64,000 nt of DNA from Cellulomonas sp. P24 (GTDB taxonomy: Bacteria; Actinomycetota; Actinomycetes; Actinomycetales; Cellulomonadaceae): contig NZ_JAJDFX010000002.1 in the NCBI RefSeq assembly GCF_024704385.1, forward strand, positions 682,001 through 746,000. The letters are read 5' to 3'. Below, in pieces: positions 54,346 to 62,253 of this stretch. Under the pieces are notes generated by a model that was not told where the DNA came from, did no database searches, and saw only the letters and a program-made list of their open reading frames with translations. Each line of letters begins with the position of its first letter. Position 1 is the stretch's first letter. Both the position numbers and the translations under genes were made by a program.

Positions 54346-54444
54346 CCTCTGATCGTCACATGCGACGCCCTCGACGGACTGGACGCGGGACCCGACCTTG
54401 CCGACGGCAGGGCGCGGATCATGCTTCCGATCGGCCGGCGACGG

Positions 54445-54813
54445 CTACTGCTTGTCGTGGATCGTCACGGAGTACCCGTCGAGGTCCGTGAAGGCGAACG
54501 TCCGCCCGAACGGACCGTCGAACGGTGGCGTGACGATCGGCACGCCTGCGGCGGCGAGGGAGTCGTGCAGCGCCTGCGCGTCGGTGCAGTGCAGCCACAG
54601 CGCAACACCGGCGCCCGGCTGGCCGGCCCCGTCCAGGTCGACACCGGGCAGCGCGTCCCGCACCGCGAACGGGACCGGTGTCGTGGCGAACACCACGGCG
54701 TGCGGCGGGCTGAACGGCGCGCGGCGCAGACCGAGGCGCTCCTCGTAGAACGCCGCAGCACGTTCCAGGTCGCGTACCTGCAGGGCGATGAAGTCGGGTC
54801 CGGTGATGGTCAT
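54445..54813 (-). CDS. VOC family (glyoxalase/bleomycin-resistance) protein
   Basis: A 122-residue vicinal-oxygen-chelate fold protein: PDFIALQVRDLERAAAFYEERLGL opens the first babbab module, and GRTFAFTDLDGYSVTIHDKQ closes the second. Metal ligands are incomplete in the N-terminal strand (Gln instead of His), so it may be a binding protein instead of an enzyme. It is divergent from a MarR gene with operators between the two; the MarR protein likely controls it. Confidence 0.88.
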   Translation of the reverse strand: MTITGPDFIALQVRDLERAAAFYEERLGLRRAPFSPPHAVVFATTPVPFAVRDALPGVDLDGAGQPGAGVALWLHCTDAQALHDSLAAAGVPIVTPPFDGPFGRTFAFTDLDGYSVTIHDKQ

Positions 54814-54834
54814 GGCGCTCTCCTCTGATTGTCA

Positions 54835-54846
54835 ATGTCCTGACAT
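54835..54846. promoter_or_regulatory. MarR operator, distal site
   Basis: ATGTC-CT-GACAT is an inverted repeat 22 bases upstream of the VOC ATG, in the divergent gap. Confidence 0.6.
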
Positions 54847-54856
54847 CGCGGACTGT

Positions 54857-54874
54857 ATGTCAGGATACTGACAT
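54857..54874. promoter_or_regulatory. MarR operator overlapping the marR start codon
   Basis: ATGTCAG-GATA-CTGACAT is a perfect 7-bp inverted repeat. Its right arm overlaps the first two bases of the ATG (54873), so the bound protein would cover its own translation start and promoter. Confidence 0.75.
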
Positions 54875-55322
54875 GGAGCAACGCGAGGTCCTCGGTCCGG
54901 TGGAAGGCGCGGTCGGCTATGTGCTCAAACAGGCCGCGGTCGCGCTGCGGAGCGCGCTGGATGCCGCACTACGCCCGCTGCACCTGACCGTGACGCAGTA
55001 CGCGTGCCTGGAGCTGCTCGGGCAACGTCCCGGGCTGTCGAACGCCGAGCTGGCTCGCGGAGTCTTCGTCACCCGTCAGTCGATGAACGTCGTCCTGCGC
55101 GGGCTCGAAGAGCGTGGTCTCGTCGCCCGACCCGCCATCGCGCCACACGGCCGCGAGCTGCCGACCGAGCTGACCCGCGCCGGCCGCGAGATCCTCGAGT
55201 CGGCCAGCGCCGCGGTGCTCGAGGTCCAGACGACGATGTGCACCGGGCTGACGGCCGACCGACAGCAGGCCCTGCTCGAGACTCTCGGCGTCTGCATCCG
55301 CAACCTCAGCGCCGACGCCTGA
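54873..55322 (+). CDS. MarR family transcriptional regulator
   Basis: A 149-residue winged-helix repressor. The DNA-binding domain covers about residues 30-100 (TVTQYACLELLGQRPGLSNAELARGVFVTRQSMNVVLRGLEERGLV) with wing RPAIAPHGRELPTELT. It is divergent from the VOC protein; two matching operators lie in the 59-base gap, which strongly suggests autoregulation and control of the VOC gene. Confidence 0.93.
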   Translation: MEQREVLGPVEGAVGYVLKQAAVALRSALDAALRPLHLTVTQYACLELLGQRPGLSNAELARGVFVTRQSMNVVLRGLEERGLVARPAIAPHGRELPTELTRAGREILESASAAVLEVQTTMCTGLTADRQQALLETLGVCIRNLSADA

Positions 55323-56043
55323 CCTGTGCCTGGTCAGTTTCGCCGACTTCACGCTGGGGTGCTCGACGTCGGTGAGTGGAGGGGGCCCGAGGTCGCGCCG
55401 CCTGGGAGTGGCGTCCGTCCGACGGACCGGCTGACGACGATTGCCGGACGGTAGTCAACCCGGCACCCCTCGGGCGCCCGTCGATGCGCTGCGGTTGACC
55501 CGCGGTGCAGCTGAGGCCGCGGGGACGGGCCTGTTCCCATGGGGAGGGTGCAGAGTCGGGTTCGCGACTACTCGTCAATGTGCCCCCTCGCTGCGAGGCC
55601 CTGACCTGGGGGTTCGCGACGCGGTTGGCCCGCAGGCGCGCCTGGTCGTCGTGGTCTGTCGTCTCGCCTCCGGCGGCTATCCGATCGCTGAGCGTGGCCC
55701 TGCACTCCGACGGGTCCTCCGGGCGGTTCGCGCGTGGTCGGGGTCGGTGCTCCGCACCAAGGTCCACGGGCCGGGCGTGAAGGTGCCCGTATGCCCCGTC
55801 TGCGTTCCGGGCTGGTGCTCCGCTATCGGATGGACGCCTCAGTGCGAGCCCGGCCCGCACACACCCGTGGGTGCGGTGGGGTTCGGCTGTCCCGAGCGGG
55901 GCGGCGGTGCGGTGCGTACTCGGCGCTCGCGCGCCGTGCGCGCGCCCCGCACCCGCCGTCCCCGCACCGGGGCGAGCCTGGCCCGTTCCGGCTCCCGGGG
56001 TGGCGTCGAGGGCTCCCCAGTAACGCTGCTACTTCAAGTCAAG
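55323..56043. other. Intergenic stretch without a supported gene
   Basis: About 720 bases. Open frames exist on both strands (555 bases on minus, 690 on plus) but have no ribosome binding site, no recognisable domain and arginine/proline-rich chance composition. The plus-strand frame has several cysteines (residues 120-155), which I do not consider enough. The region borders the low-GC pair and may be its insertion junction. Confidence 0.5.
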
Positions 56044-56062
56044 CGCGCGGCTGCGCCGCGCG
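56044..56062 (-). terminator. Hairpin terminator of the low-GC membrane protein gene
   Basis: CGCGCGGC / GCCGCGCG with a 3-base loop, 8 bases past the stop of the minus-strand gene; a short T-rich stretch (CTTGACTTG) follows on that strand. Confidence 0.6.
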
Positions 56063-56070
56063 TCGGTCGT

Positions 56071-56871
56071 TCAGCGCCGGTCCGGATCGGAACCCTCATG
56101 GACGACATGCGACGGCGTGGGTGGGCTCGATAGCTCCGGCAGCGACTCAGTTGGGCCGGTGTACTTGTGGAGATCCTTTGGGTGCGTCTCGCGATTGAAT
56201 CGCACCGACTCCAGACTTTCCGGGGGCAGCGAAATTATCGTGCCCTTGCCTGTCATGTATACCCAGTCCTGCGGCGTCACGTTAAAGGACCAGGACTCAA
56301 TCGCCACCCAACTGCGCGAGCGCGTCGTCTTCGCCTCCAGAGTGAACCGGAGATCCTGTATTACCGGCTTCTCCCAGCGAGACCAACAGACAAACCTCTT
56401 ATCCACGACCGCTTTCGAGAGCACGATAAACGGCGGCCCCGTGCCACTTCGCGCCTTGAGCACGCTCCTACCAGGGCCCGAACGCAGCTCAGTCGTCGTG
56501 TCGAGCTCCATGTTGAAGTCCCAGATCTCGTGCGCATCCGGAATCGGCAGACCACGATAGCCGACCCGAACGCGTAGGCCCTGAACGACGATAGGCCGTA
56601 CGCCGGTGTTGGCAATCGATGCGGAAATTGCGATATCCGGTGTAAACCAGCCGCATCCGTCGTTGGTCCACTGAGTCACCGAGAATTGAGCAAACCGGGG
56701 CGTGAATATGACACTGCCTCGCGTGAAGTGGGTACGCCACAGTGCGACGCCCGAGAAGATCGCGGCGATTAGCGAAATGAGAAGAGCGACGAGCGCGATC
56801 CAAGTTCCTGCTCGCGAACCATCACTTCCGGCCGCAGACGCGGCCTCAACAAAGAAAGTCGTCCCAGTCAA
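56071..56871 (-). CDS. Hypothetical single-pass membrane protein, low GC
   Basis: A 266-residue protein I do not recognise. A short N-terminus (MTGTTFFVEAASAAGS) is followed by a membrane helix (residues 24-46, IALVALLISLIAAIFSGVAL) and a soluble domain of about 200 residues rich in beta-strand and tryptophan (SVTQWTNDGCGWF, VYMTGKGTII). The base composition is visibly lower in G+C than the rest of the window, with codons ending in A or T. The TTG start at 56871 is preceded by GGGAGGG. The adjacent HNH nuclease has the same composition, which suggests both were acquired together. Confidence 0.7.
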   Translation of the reverse strand: MTGTTFFVEAASAAGSDGSRAGTWIALVALLISLIAAIFSGVALWRTHFTRGSVIFTPRFAQFSVTQWTNDGCGWFTPDIAISASIANTGVRPIVVQGLRVRVGYRGLPIPDAHEIWDFNMELDTTTELRSGPGRSVLKARSGTGPPFIVLSKAVVDKRFVCWSRWEKPVIQDLRFTLEAKTTRSRSWVAIESWSFNVTPQDWVYMTGKGTIISLPPESLESVRFNRETHPKDLHKYTGPTESLPELSSPPTPSHVVHEGSDPDRR

Positions 56872-57003
56872 TTCGCCCTCCCGCGGGATAGCATAGTGGG
56901 TGGCCAGGTCACGCTCAGTGGGTGTACTTACGACTAGCGGCGTTGGCGTCTTGGGTTGACACCGGCACCGAGTCGTTCGCGCGAGGCGCGGGCCAGGGAT
57001 GCG

Positions 57004-57558
57004 CTAGCCCCGCCGAACGGTCAGACCCGCGGCCTTGCTCCGGTTACACGGCCCGCAGAGCACTTGAAGGTTCTCCGGAACGCTACTGCCCCCCATCGCA
57101 ACCGGGATCACGTGGTCGAACTGCAGTTCGTACACGGCACCGCAGTGTCGGCAGCGTCCGCCGTCGCGATTCCAGACGAACTGCTTGACATCGTCGGGGA
57201 TGCTCCCGCGCGGCGACGGTGGTCGGGGCGCGCCTCCCATTGCGACGGCTGCCTGCGCTCGTTCGACCCGCGCCGCTTCTCGCTGCTGACGCGTGACGAG
57301 CAAGGCGTAGATCTGATCGGCGCGGAGCCCATCATTGTCCCAGTAGAAGGCGTTCCGGAACTGCCAGTAGGCTCGACTCTCGACTCTCGCGACGGGAACG
57401 GGCTGCTGAATCTGCCGCTGAGACCTGGCCGAAAACTCAGCCTCACTGATCTTGCCAAGCCGATATTCCTTCCGCCCGACCTTCAGCGTCAACCAGCCTT
57501 TGCCTCCGAAGATTCCAGACTTGTATGAGACAGTGACATTTTCTGCCCGACGCAGCAT
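57004..57558 (-). CDS. HNH endonuclease
   Basis: A 184-residue protein with a C-terminal HNH nuclease domain: RCRHCGAVYELQFDHVIPVAMGGSSVPENLQVLCGPCNRSKA split as CxxC, the catalytic DH, the N of PENLQ and a second CxxC. All metal and catalytic residues are present. The first 110 residues have no recognised fold. Composition is lower in GC than neighbours. The ATG at 57558 has GGAGG upstream. It could be a solitary nuclease, part of a defence module or a mobile remnant. Confidence 0.85.
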   Translation of the reverse strand: MLRRAENVTVSYKSGIFGGKGWLTLKVGRKEYRLGKISEAEFSARSQRQIQQPVPVARVESRAYWQFRNAFYWDNDGLRADQIYALLVTRQQREAARVERAQAAVAMGGAPRPPSPRGSIPDDVKQFVWNRDGGRCRHCGAVYELQFDHVIPVAMGGSSVPENLQVLCGPCNRSKAAGLTVRRG

Positions 57559-57902
57559 CAAGCCTCCATCACGTCGCGGACGCAGCCCCCGATGAAATCG
57601 ACCGCGAGGCGAACACGGGGCTCGACAAGGCAACGTACACCGGCACGGCACGCCACGAAAGAGCGTTCGTCATCCGCTCAGACGTCGCGATGCCATGACA
57701 CCACTTGCCCACAGTTCGGCTGCCGGCCTGCCGGAACGACATGCGCCCCCAATCCGAGCGCGATCGGTGGTTGCCCGTTCGGCGAGGGTGGGGGCGTATT
57801 GGTGACTTGTCGGGTTGCCCACACCGGTCGCTCCCCCGTGCGAACCGCACGATCACCGCGCCCCGGGGCGCGCGCGTCAACGAGCGACCGCCCACGCACC
57901 CC
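57559..57902. other. Intergenic stretch beside the HNH gene
   Basis: 344 bases with mixed composition, becoming GC-rich again toward 57800. A 108-codon open frame on the minus strand (57569-57895) has no domain or ribosome binding site. No inverted or direct repeat that would mark an attachment site was found. Confidence 0.45.
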
Positions 57903-59192
57903 CTATGCCCGCAACCCGCGCCCCGTCATCCGCCGGAACACCGCCTCGATCCCGAACGACACCCCCACCATCGCGACCAGCACCCCGGCGGACCCGAGGC
58001 TGCTCTTGGCCAGGAGCGCAGCGAGCGCCCCGACACAGGCCACTGCCCCGACGATCGAGATCCACGGCGCCGATCCGCGCTGCTTCGAGGTTCGAGCCTC
58101 GGCGATGTTCACCACCGCGAAGATGATGAGGAACCCGGCACTGCCCATCGTGGAGATGCTCTGCAGGTTGAGGACGTTCGCGAGCACGAGCGTCGCGGCG
58201 GCGGTGATGATCAGCCCTTCCAGGGGCTGGTTCCAGATGGGCCGCTCGAGCTGTGCCGGGAGCTCGCGCGCCTTGGCGATCGTGTAGGTCATGCGCGCCG
58301 ACCCGTACAGCGTCGCGTTGATCGCCGACGCCGTCGAGAGCATCGCGGCGACGCCGATCAGCGCGAACCCGGCTTGCCCGAGCGTCGGGCGTGCGGCGAC
58401 CGCGAGCGCGTAGTCGCGCGCGTCGACGAGCTGGGCGACCGGCACGGACCCGACGGCCACCACGGCGACGAGCACGTACAGCACGATGACGAACACGACC
58501 GAGATGTAGTACGCGCGCTTCAGCGTCCGCGCCGGGTCCACGACGTCCTCGGCGGCGTTGGCGATCAGCTCGAAACCCTCGTAGGCGAGGAAGACGATCA
58601 TCCCGCCCGCGACGAGGGACAACGGCGGACTCCACTGGTCGGGTGCGAGCCGCGACGTGGAGACACCTGCCATCCCGACCACGACGAACAGCAGCAGGAT
58701 CGTCAGCTTGACGGCGACGACGTACCGCTCGGCACGCGCCACGGTCGAGGCCCCGGCGACATTGAGGACGGCGATCAGCACGACGGCCACCGTCAGGAAC
58801 ATGTGCTTGCCGAGCTCGTGCTGCTCGGCCGGCAGGAAGCTCGCCGCGTAGCTGCCGAACGCCTGCGAGTAGAGCGCCAGCATCACGATGTAGCTCAGCC
58901 ACAGCAGCACGTTGATCCCGCCGGCGAACAACCCGGGCCCGAACGCGCGGTTGACGAACGTCACGGTGCCGCCGCGGCTCGGGAACGACGCCGAGAGCAG
59001 CGCGTAAGAGCGCGCGGTGAGCAGCGCCACCAGCCCGGCGACGAGGAACGCGACCGGCGCCCCTCCCCCGGCGATCTGAACCGACAGCCCGAGGACCGCG
59101 AAGATCCCGCCGCCGACCATCCCGCCGATGCCGATCGACACGACACCCCACAGGCCGACGCGCCTGGTCCCGTCGGTGGTCGCCTCTGCCAC
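57903..59192 (-). CDS. APC superfamily amino acid permease
   Basis: A 429-residue inner-membrane transporter with twelve predicted helices. Helix 1 has VSIGIGGMVGGGIFAVLG with the unwound Gly-rich segment. FLAYEGFELIANAAEDVVDPART on helix 6 is the family signature. It is unrelated in detail to the permease at 50.6 kb. The GTG at 59192 has a GGGAGGAA site seven bases upstream. Substrate unknown. Confidence 0.9.
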   Translation of the reverse strand: MAEATTDGTRRVGLWGVVSIGIGGMVGGGIFAVLGLSVQIAGGGAPVAFLVAGLVALLTARSYALLSASFPSRGGTVTFVNRAFGPGLFAGGINVLLWLSYIVMLALYSQAFGSYAASFLPAEQHELGKHMFLTVAVVLIAVLNVAGASTVARAERYVVAVKLTILLLFVVVGMAGVSTSRLAPDQWSPPLSLVAGGMIVFLAYEGFELIANAAEDVVDPARTLKRAYYISVVFVIVLYVLVAVVAVGSVPVAQLVDARDYALAVAARPTLGQAGFALIGVAAMLSTASAINATLYGSARMTYTIAKARELPAQLERPIWNQPLEGLIITAAATLVLANVLNLQSISTMGSAGFLIIFAVVNIAEARTSKQRGSAPWISIVGAVACVGALAALLAKSSLGSAGVLVAMVGVSFGIEAVFRRMTGRGLRA

Positions 59193-59387
59193 GTGCGTTC
59201 CTCCCTGCAGGTCGGCGCTCGCGCGCCACGTGCCGGTCACACGTCCGGCGACCCCGCAGGACACGATGCCACGACGCACCCGGCGAGGGTCTGCGCCGCG
59301 GCCGAGAGCGGATCTCAGGCAGTCGCCCGTGCCGACGTCGAGCGACTGGCGGCGGGATGACCGAGGCCGGCGTGGATTGTCAGGTGC

Positions 59388-60005
59388 TCACGGGCGCAGG
59401 AAGGTCGAGGTTGAGGCGGGAAGTCCCAGGAGACTGCGGAGGTGCCCGGAGCTCTGGGCGCGAGTCGCATTGAGGTGATCGTCCTCGTTCGGATTCGAGA
59501 CGTAGCTGGCGAGATCCTTGTACCCGGCCATGAGAAACGCGTCATAGGCCTCGATCGCCGCAATCAGATTCTCGGCGGCGGCAGCCGCGTCCGTCGGGAA
59601 CGTGATCCCTCGCAACGCGGCTAGGAACAGCTTGTCGGCGTCGACCTGGGCCAGCAGATCCGTTCGGTAGATGTATCCGGAGTGGGCGGAGAGCATCGCA
59701 TCAACGTTTCGCCACCCGGGTGTAGCGGCATCCACCGCCGCGAGGTATGCCGATCCCGCCGCCGACACCTCCGTCGCAGTTGCGGGTGGAGAGGGCGTCT
59801 CTCGCTGACGCGTCATGCTGTGGGGGCTCTCCTCCGACGCCGAGGACCCGCTGGCTGGCGCAGCCGGTGTGCATCCTCCCAGAACAAGGACCAGGAACGA
59901 GAGGCATGCGGCGACCGCGGCCCATCCCGCGGAGAGCGGGCGCGAAACGCGACGTCGGCCCCCTGGCGAGGGATGACGGAGAGCGTCCTGCACCGGTCGC
60001 GTCAT
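59388..60005 (-). CDS. Putative lipoprotein of unknown function
   Basis: A 205-residue protein. A basic N-terminus is followed by a hydrophobic segment ending in the lipobox LGGC (LSFLVLVLGGCTPA), so it is likely anchored outside the membrane. The mature part is alpha-helical (DAAAAAENLIAAIEAYDAFLMAGYKDL), with no catalytic motif seen. The start at ATG 60005 is not supported by a strong ribosome binding site. Confidence 0.65.
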   Translation of the reverse strand: MTRPVQDALRHPSPGGRRRVSRPLSAGWAAVAACLSFLVLVLGGCTPAAPASGSSASEESPHSMTRQRETPSPPATATEVSAAGSAYLAAVDAATPGWRNVDAMLSAHSGYIYRTDLLAQVDADKLFLAALRGITFPTDAAAAAENLIAAIEAYDAFLMAGYKDLASYVSNPNEDDHLNATRAQSSGHLRSLLGLPASTSTFLRP

Positions 60006-60472
60006 GGCGGCAGCTTCTTCCGGGATCGCCCGCATCCTCCGGACCGGCATTGTCCTCACCACGGGTAGTCCTTCAGCATGGAATCCACGGTACGTGACCC
60101 GAACCTGCTTATTCGCGAATTCCGTCGGGCTGATTGTCGCTCACGGCACGCGATTCTCAGGGTGCGCGTGCGATCCGAGAATCGATCGTCTCGCACCCGG
60201 TCGGGGTGGACCCACCGAGGACGCACTGACATCGCCGGCGGCGCCAGTGGCGCGCGAGCTGGGATGGCAGACGGAGGCCGTCGAGTGGGATCGGAGCGAC
60301 GAGTCGGAGAACGCGGCGGTCATCCAGGGACGGGAGGCGCTGCACGCGCTGCCGACCGGGCGCTCGGTCGTCATCGGCAAGCCCCTCGGTTCGCTCCTGC
60401 TTCCCGTCGGCACGGCGAGGGCGCGCGTTCTTCGAGAGTCTCCCCTCGGCCTGACCTTCCGAGAGCACGCCG
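60006..60472 (+). pseudogene. Possible alpha/beta-hydrolase remnant
   Basis: One frame reads LAPGRGGPTED, ARELGWQTEAVEWD and SVVIGKPLGSLLLPVG, which resembles the start, second strand and nucleophile elbow of a small alpha/beta hydrolase (normally GKSLGS). The nucleophile serine is replaced by proline, no start codon with a ribosome binding site is seen, and the frame then runs into the end of the next gene on the other strand. A chance frame cannot be excluded. Confidence 0.3.
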
Positions 60473-61084
60473 TCACTCGTCGTCGGGCACGGCGACCGTG
60501 AGCCGCTCGATCCGCCGGTCCGGGACCAGCCACATCGCCGCGACCGCGACGTACAGGACGTAGGACAGCGGCGTCCACACGAACGCGGCGCCGATGGCCA
60601 GCGCATACAGCACGGGCGAGATCCGGCCCTTGACGTCGCGCCCGATCGCCCGTGCGAGCGTCCCGTCGGCCCCGCTTGCTCGGATGATCGTCTTGCTCAA
60701 CATGAAGTAGGCAACCCCTGCCATCAGCAGGATCACCCCGTAGAGCGCGGCGGGCGCGGCAGCACCACGGCTCTCGCCGAGCCAGCTCGTCGAGAACGGG
60801 ACGAGCGAGAGCCAGAACAGCAGGTGCATGTTGGCCCACATGATCGGGCCGCTGACGTGGTCGGCCGTCGTCATCAGGTGGTGGTGGTTGTTCCAGTAGA
60901 TCGCGACGTACACGAAGCTCAGGACGTAGCTGAAGAACACCGGGACGAGGTGGGCGGCGGTGAGATCGGCGAACGTCGCGACGTGCCCCTCCGCGGCGAT
61001 CGGCACGCGCAGCTCGAGCACCATGATCGTGATGACGATGGCGAGAACACCGTCGCTGAACGCCTCCAACCGGCTCGTGCGCAT
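60473..61084 (-). CDS. TMEM175-family potassium channel-like protein
   Basis: A 203-residue inner-membrane protein with six helices, one repeat unit of the TMEM175/DUF1211 family. The hallmark R-x-x-x-FSDG is present as RLEAFSDGVLAIVITIMVLEL, in which the Ile/Leu residues of helix 1 line the K+ pore. Members act as tetramers. The C-terminal helix is followed by a short charged tail. The ATG at 61084 begins directly with the family start. Confidence 0.92.
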   Translation of the reverse strand: MRTSRLEAFSDGVLAIVITIMVLELRVPIAAEGHVATFADLTAAHLVPVFFSYVLSFVYVAIYWNNHHHLMTTADHVSGPIMWANMHLLFWLSLVPFSTSWLGESRGAAAPAALYGVILLMAGVAYFMLSKTIIRASGADGTLARAIGRDVKGRISPVLYALAIGAAFVWTPLSYVLYVAVAAMWLVPDRRIERLTVAVPDDE

Positions 61085-61139
61085 GCCGCCGACTATCGCC
61101 GAAGTGCAGCCCGCCGTCCAGATGACCCGCGACCAGGCG

Positions 61140-61207
61140 CGAGATCGTGAGTCCGGTGCGAGATCGCACGTCCAGACTCACGGTCTCGGGCCGGACTCAC
61201 GATCTCG
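61140..61207. repeat. Nested 68-base palindrome made of four copies of a 14-mer
   Basis: Two direct and two inverted copies of a CGAGATCGTGAGTC-like 14-mer are arranged symmetrically: outer arms 61140-61156 and 61191-61207 pair perfectly over 17 bp, and the inner copies (61159-61172 and 61175-61188) pair partly. It lies between divergent promoters of a channel gene and a reductase gene. Confidence 0.85.
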
Positions 61208-61312
61208 GCGAAGGGGGTGGGTGGCGGTGGTGGTGCGGGTCGTGATGTCGGACCTGGCGAGCATGATCGGAACGAGCTGGCTGGCGACCGAGTCGATGAG
61301 GGAGGCACTCCG

Positions 61313-62212
61313 ATGCCGACGCACCAGGGCGATCCTGGGGACGTCCCGGACACCGACGTCGCGGCCCGGACCCGGCCGCGCATCGTGACCCACAACGCGG
61401 CGTCCGTCGACGGACGGCTCTCGATCTCCCCCGACGTTCTGCTGATGTTCGACGAGCGCTGGCCGACGTTCGCCGGGTCCACCTACGGCGATGTCCAGCG
61501 GCGACTCCGGCCCGACGTGCTGCTCGAAGGCTCGGGGTCGTTCGTGACAGCAGGGCACGAGCCGGACCCGCTCCCGGACCCGACGGAGCCCGCCGACCTG
61601 CTCCTCACCGACTTCCTCCCTGCCGATGTCGTCGCGCGGGTGACCCGTGGCTGGCTCACCGTCGTCGACAGCCGAGGGCGGATCCGCTGGCTGTACAAGG
61701 AGTACCCGGGTGAGCAGTGGAGGGGCTGGCACGTGCTCGTCCTGGTCTCCGCAACGACACCGCTCGCCTACCTCTCCTACCTGCGACGTGAGCAGGTTCC
61801 CTACCTCGTCGTCGGCGAGGAGCGCGTCGACCTCCCGCTCGCGATGGCGACCCTCCACCGGCTTCTCGGTACGCACACGGTCGTCTCGACCGCCGGTGGA
61901 CGGCTAAACGGAGCCCTCCTCCGCGCCGGTCTCGTCGACGAGATCGAGGTCGAGGTCGTCCCGATAGCCGTGGGCGGCACCACCACGCCGGTCCTGTTCA
62001 CCGCGGCCGACCTCGCGCCCGACGACGCCCCGACGCGTCTGCACCTCATCGAGACGATCCCACGCAGCGACGGCCGCGTCCTGCTGCGCTACGCGGTCGA
62101 GCCGGGCGATCCGGGCGATCCGGGCGATCCGGGCGATCCGGGCGACCAGAGCACCGGCCTCGAGGGGGCAACCGCCGTGGACGGGAATGTCGGCACCGGC
62201 CTGCACACTTGA
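61313..62212 (+). CDS. RibD C-terminal/dihydrofolate-reductase-like protein
   Basis: A 299-residue protein of the RibD_C/DHFR-like family. The NADPH-binding fold shows RPRIVTHNAASVDGRLS, YLVVGEERVDL and TVVSTAGGRLNGALLRAGLVDEIEVEVVPIAVGG. The cofactor-binding region is intact; the substrate is unknown. Residues 1-25 are not conserved. The tail has P-G-D repeats encoded by four 9-bp units. ATG 61313 has GGGAGG upstream. Confidence 0.88.
   Translation: MPTHQGDPGDVPDTDVAARTRPRIVTHNAASVDGRLSISPDVLLMFDERWPTFAGSTYGDVQRRLRPDVLLEGSGSFVTAGHEPDPLPDPTEPADLLLTDFLPADVVARVTRGWLTVVDSRGRIRWLYKEYPGEQWRGWHVLVLVSATTPLAYLSYLRREQVPYLVVGEERVDLPLAMATLHRLLGTHTVVSTAGGRLNGALLRAGLVDEIEVEVVPIAVGGTTTPVLFTAADLAPDDAPTRLHLIETIPRSDGRVLLRYAVEPGDPGDPGDPGDPGDQSTGLEGATAVDGNVGTGLHT
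62104..62139 (+). repeat. Four 9-bp repeats in the RibD-like gene tail
   Basis: GGGCGATCC repeats exactly at 62104, 62113, 62122 and 62131, encoding Gly-Asp-Pro repeats after the enzyme fold. Confidence 0.92.
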
Positions 62213-62253
62213 CCTCGTGGTGGGCCGCACGGCGCGGCAGCGGAAGGGTCGGG

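Noticed and set aside
55306-55860. 184-codon open frame on the minus strand
   Set aside because: No domain, no ribosome binding site, and an arginine/proline/serine mix typical of chance frames in high-GC DNA; it also overlaps the end of marR.
55441-56133. 230-codon open frame on the plus strand with several cysteines
   Set aside because: Cysteines are not in a recognisable zinc pattern, there is no start signal, and the frame runs into the opposite-strand low-GC gene.
57569-57895. 108-codon frame on the minus strand beside the permease
   Set aside because: No start signal or domain; composition changes along its length.
56071-57902. Low-GC region as a prophage or integrated element
   Set aside because: No integrase, tRNA target or flanking direct repeat was seen; only composition supports transfer.
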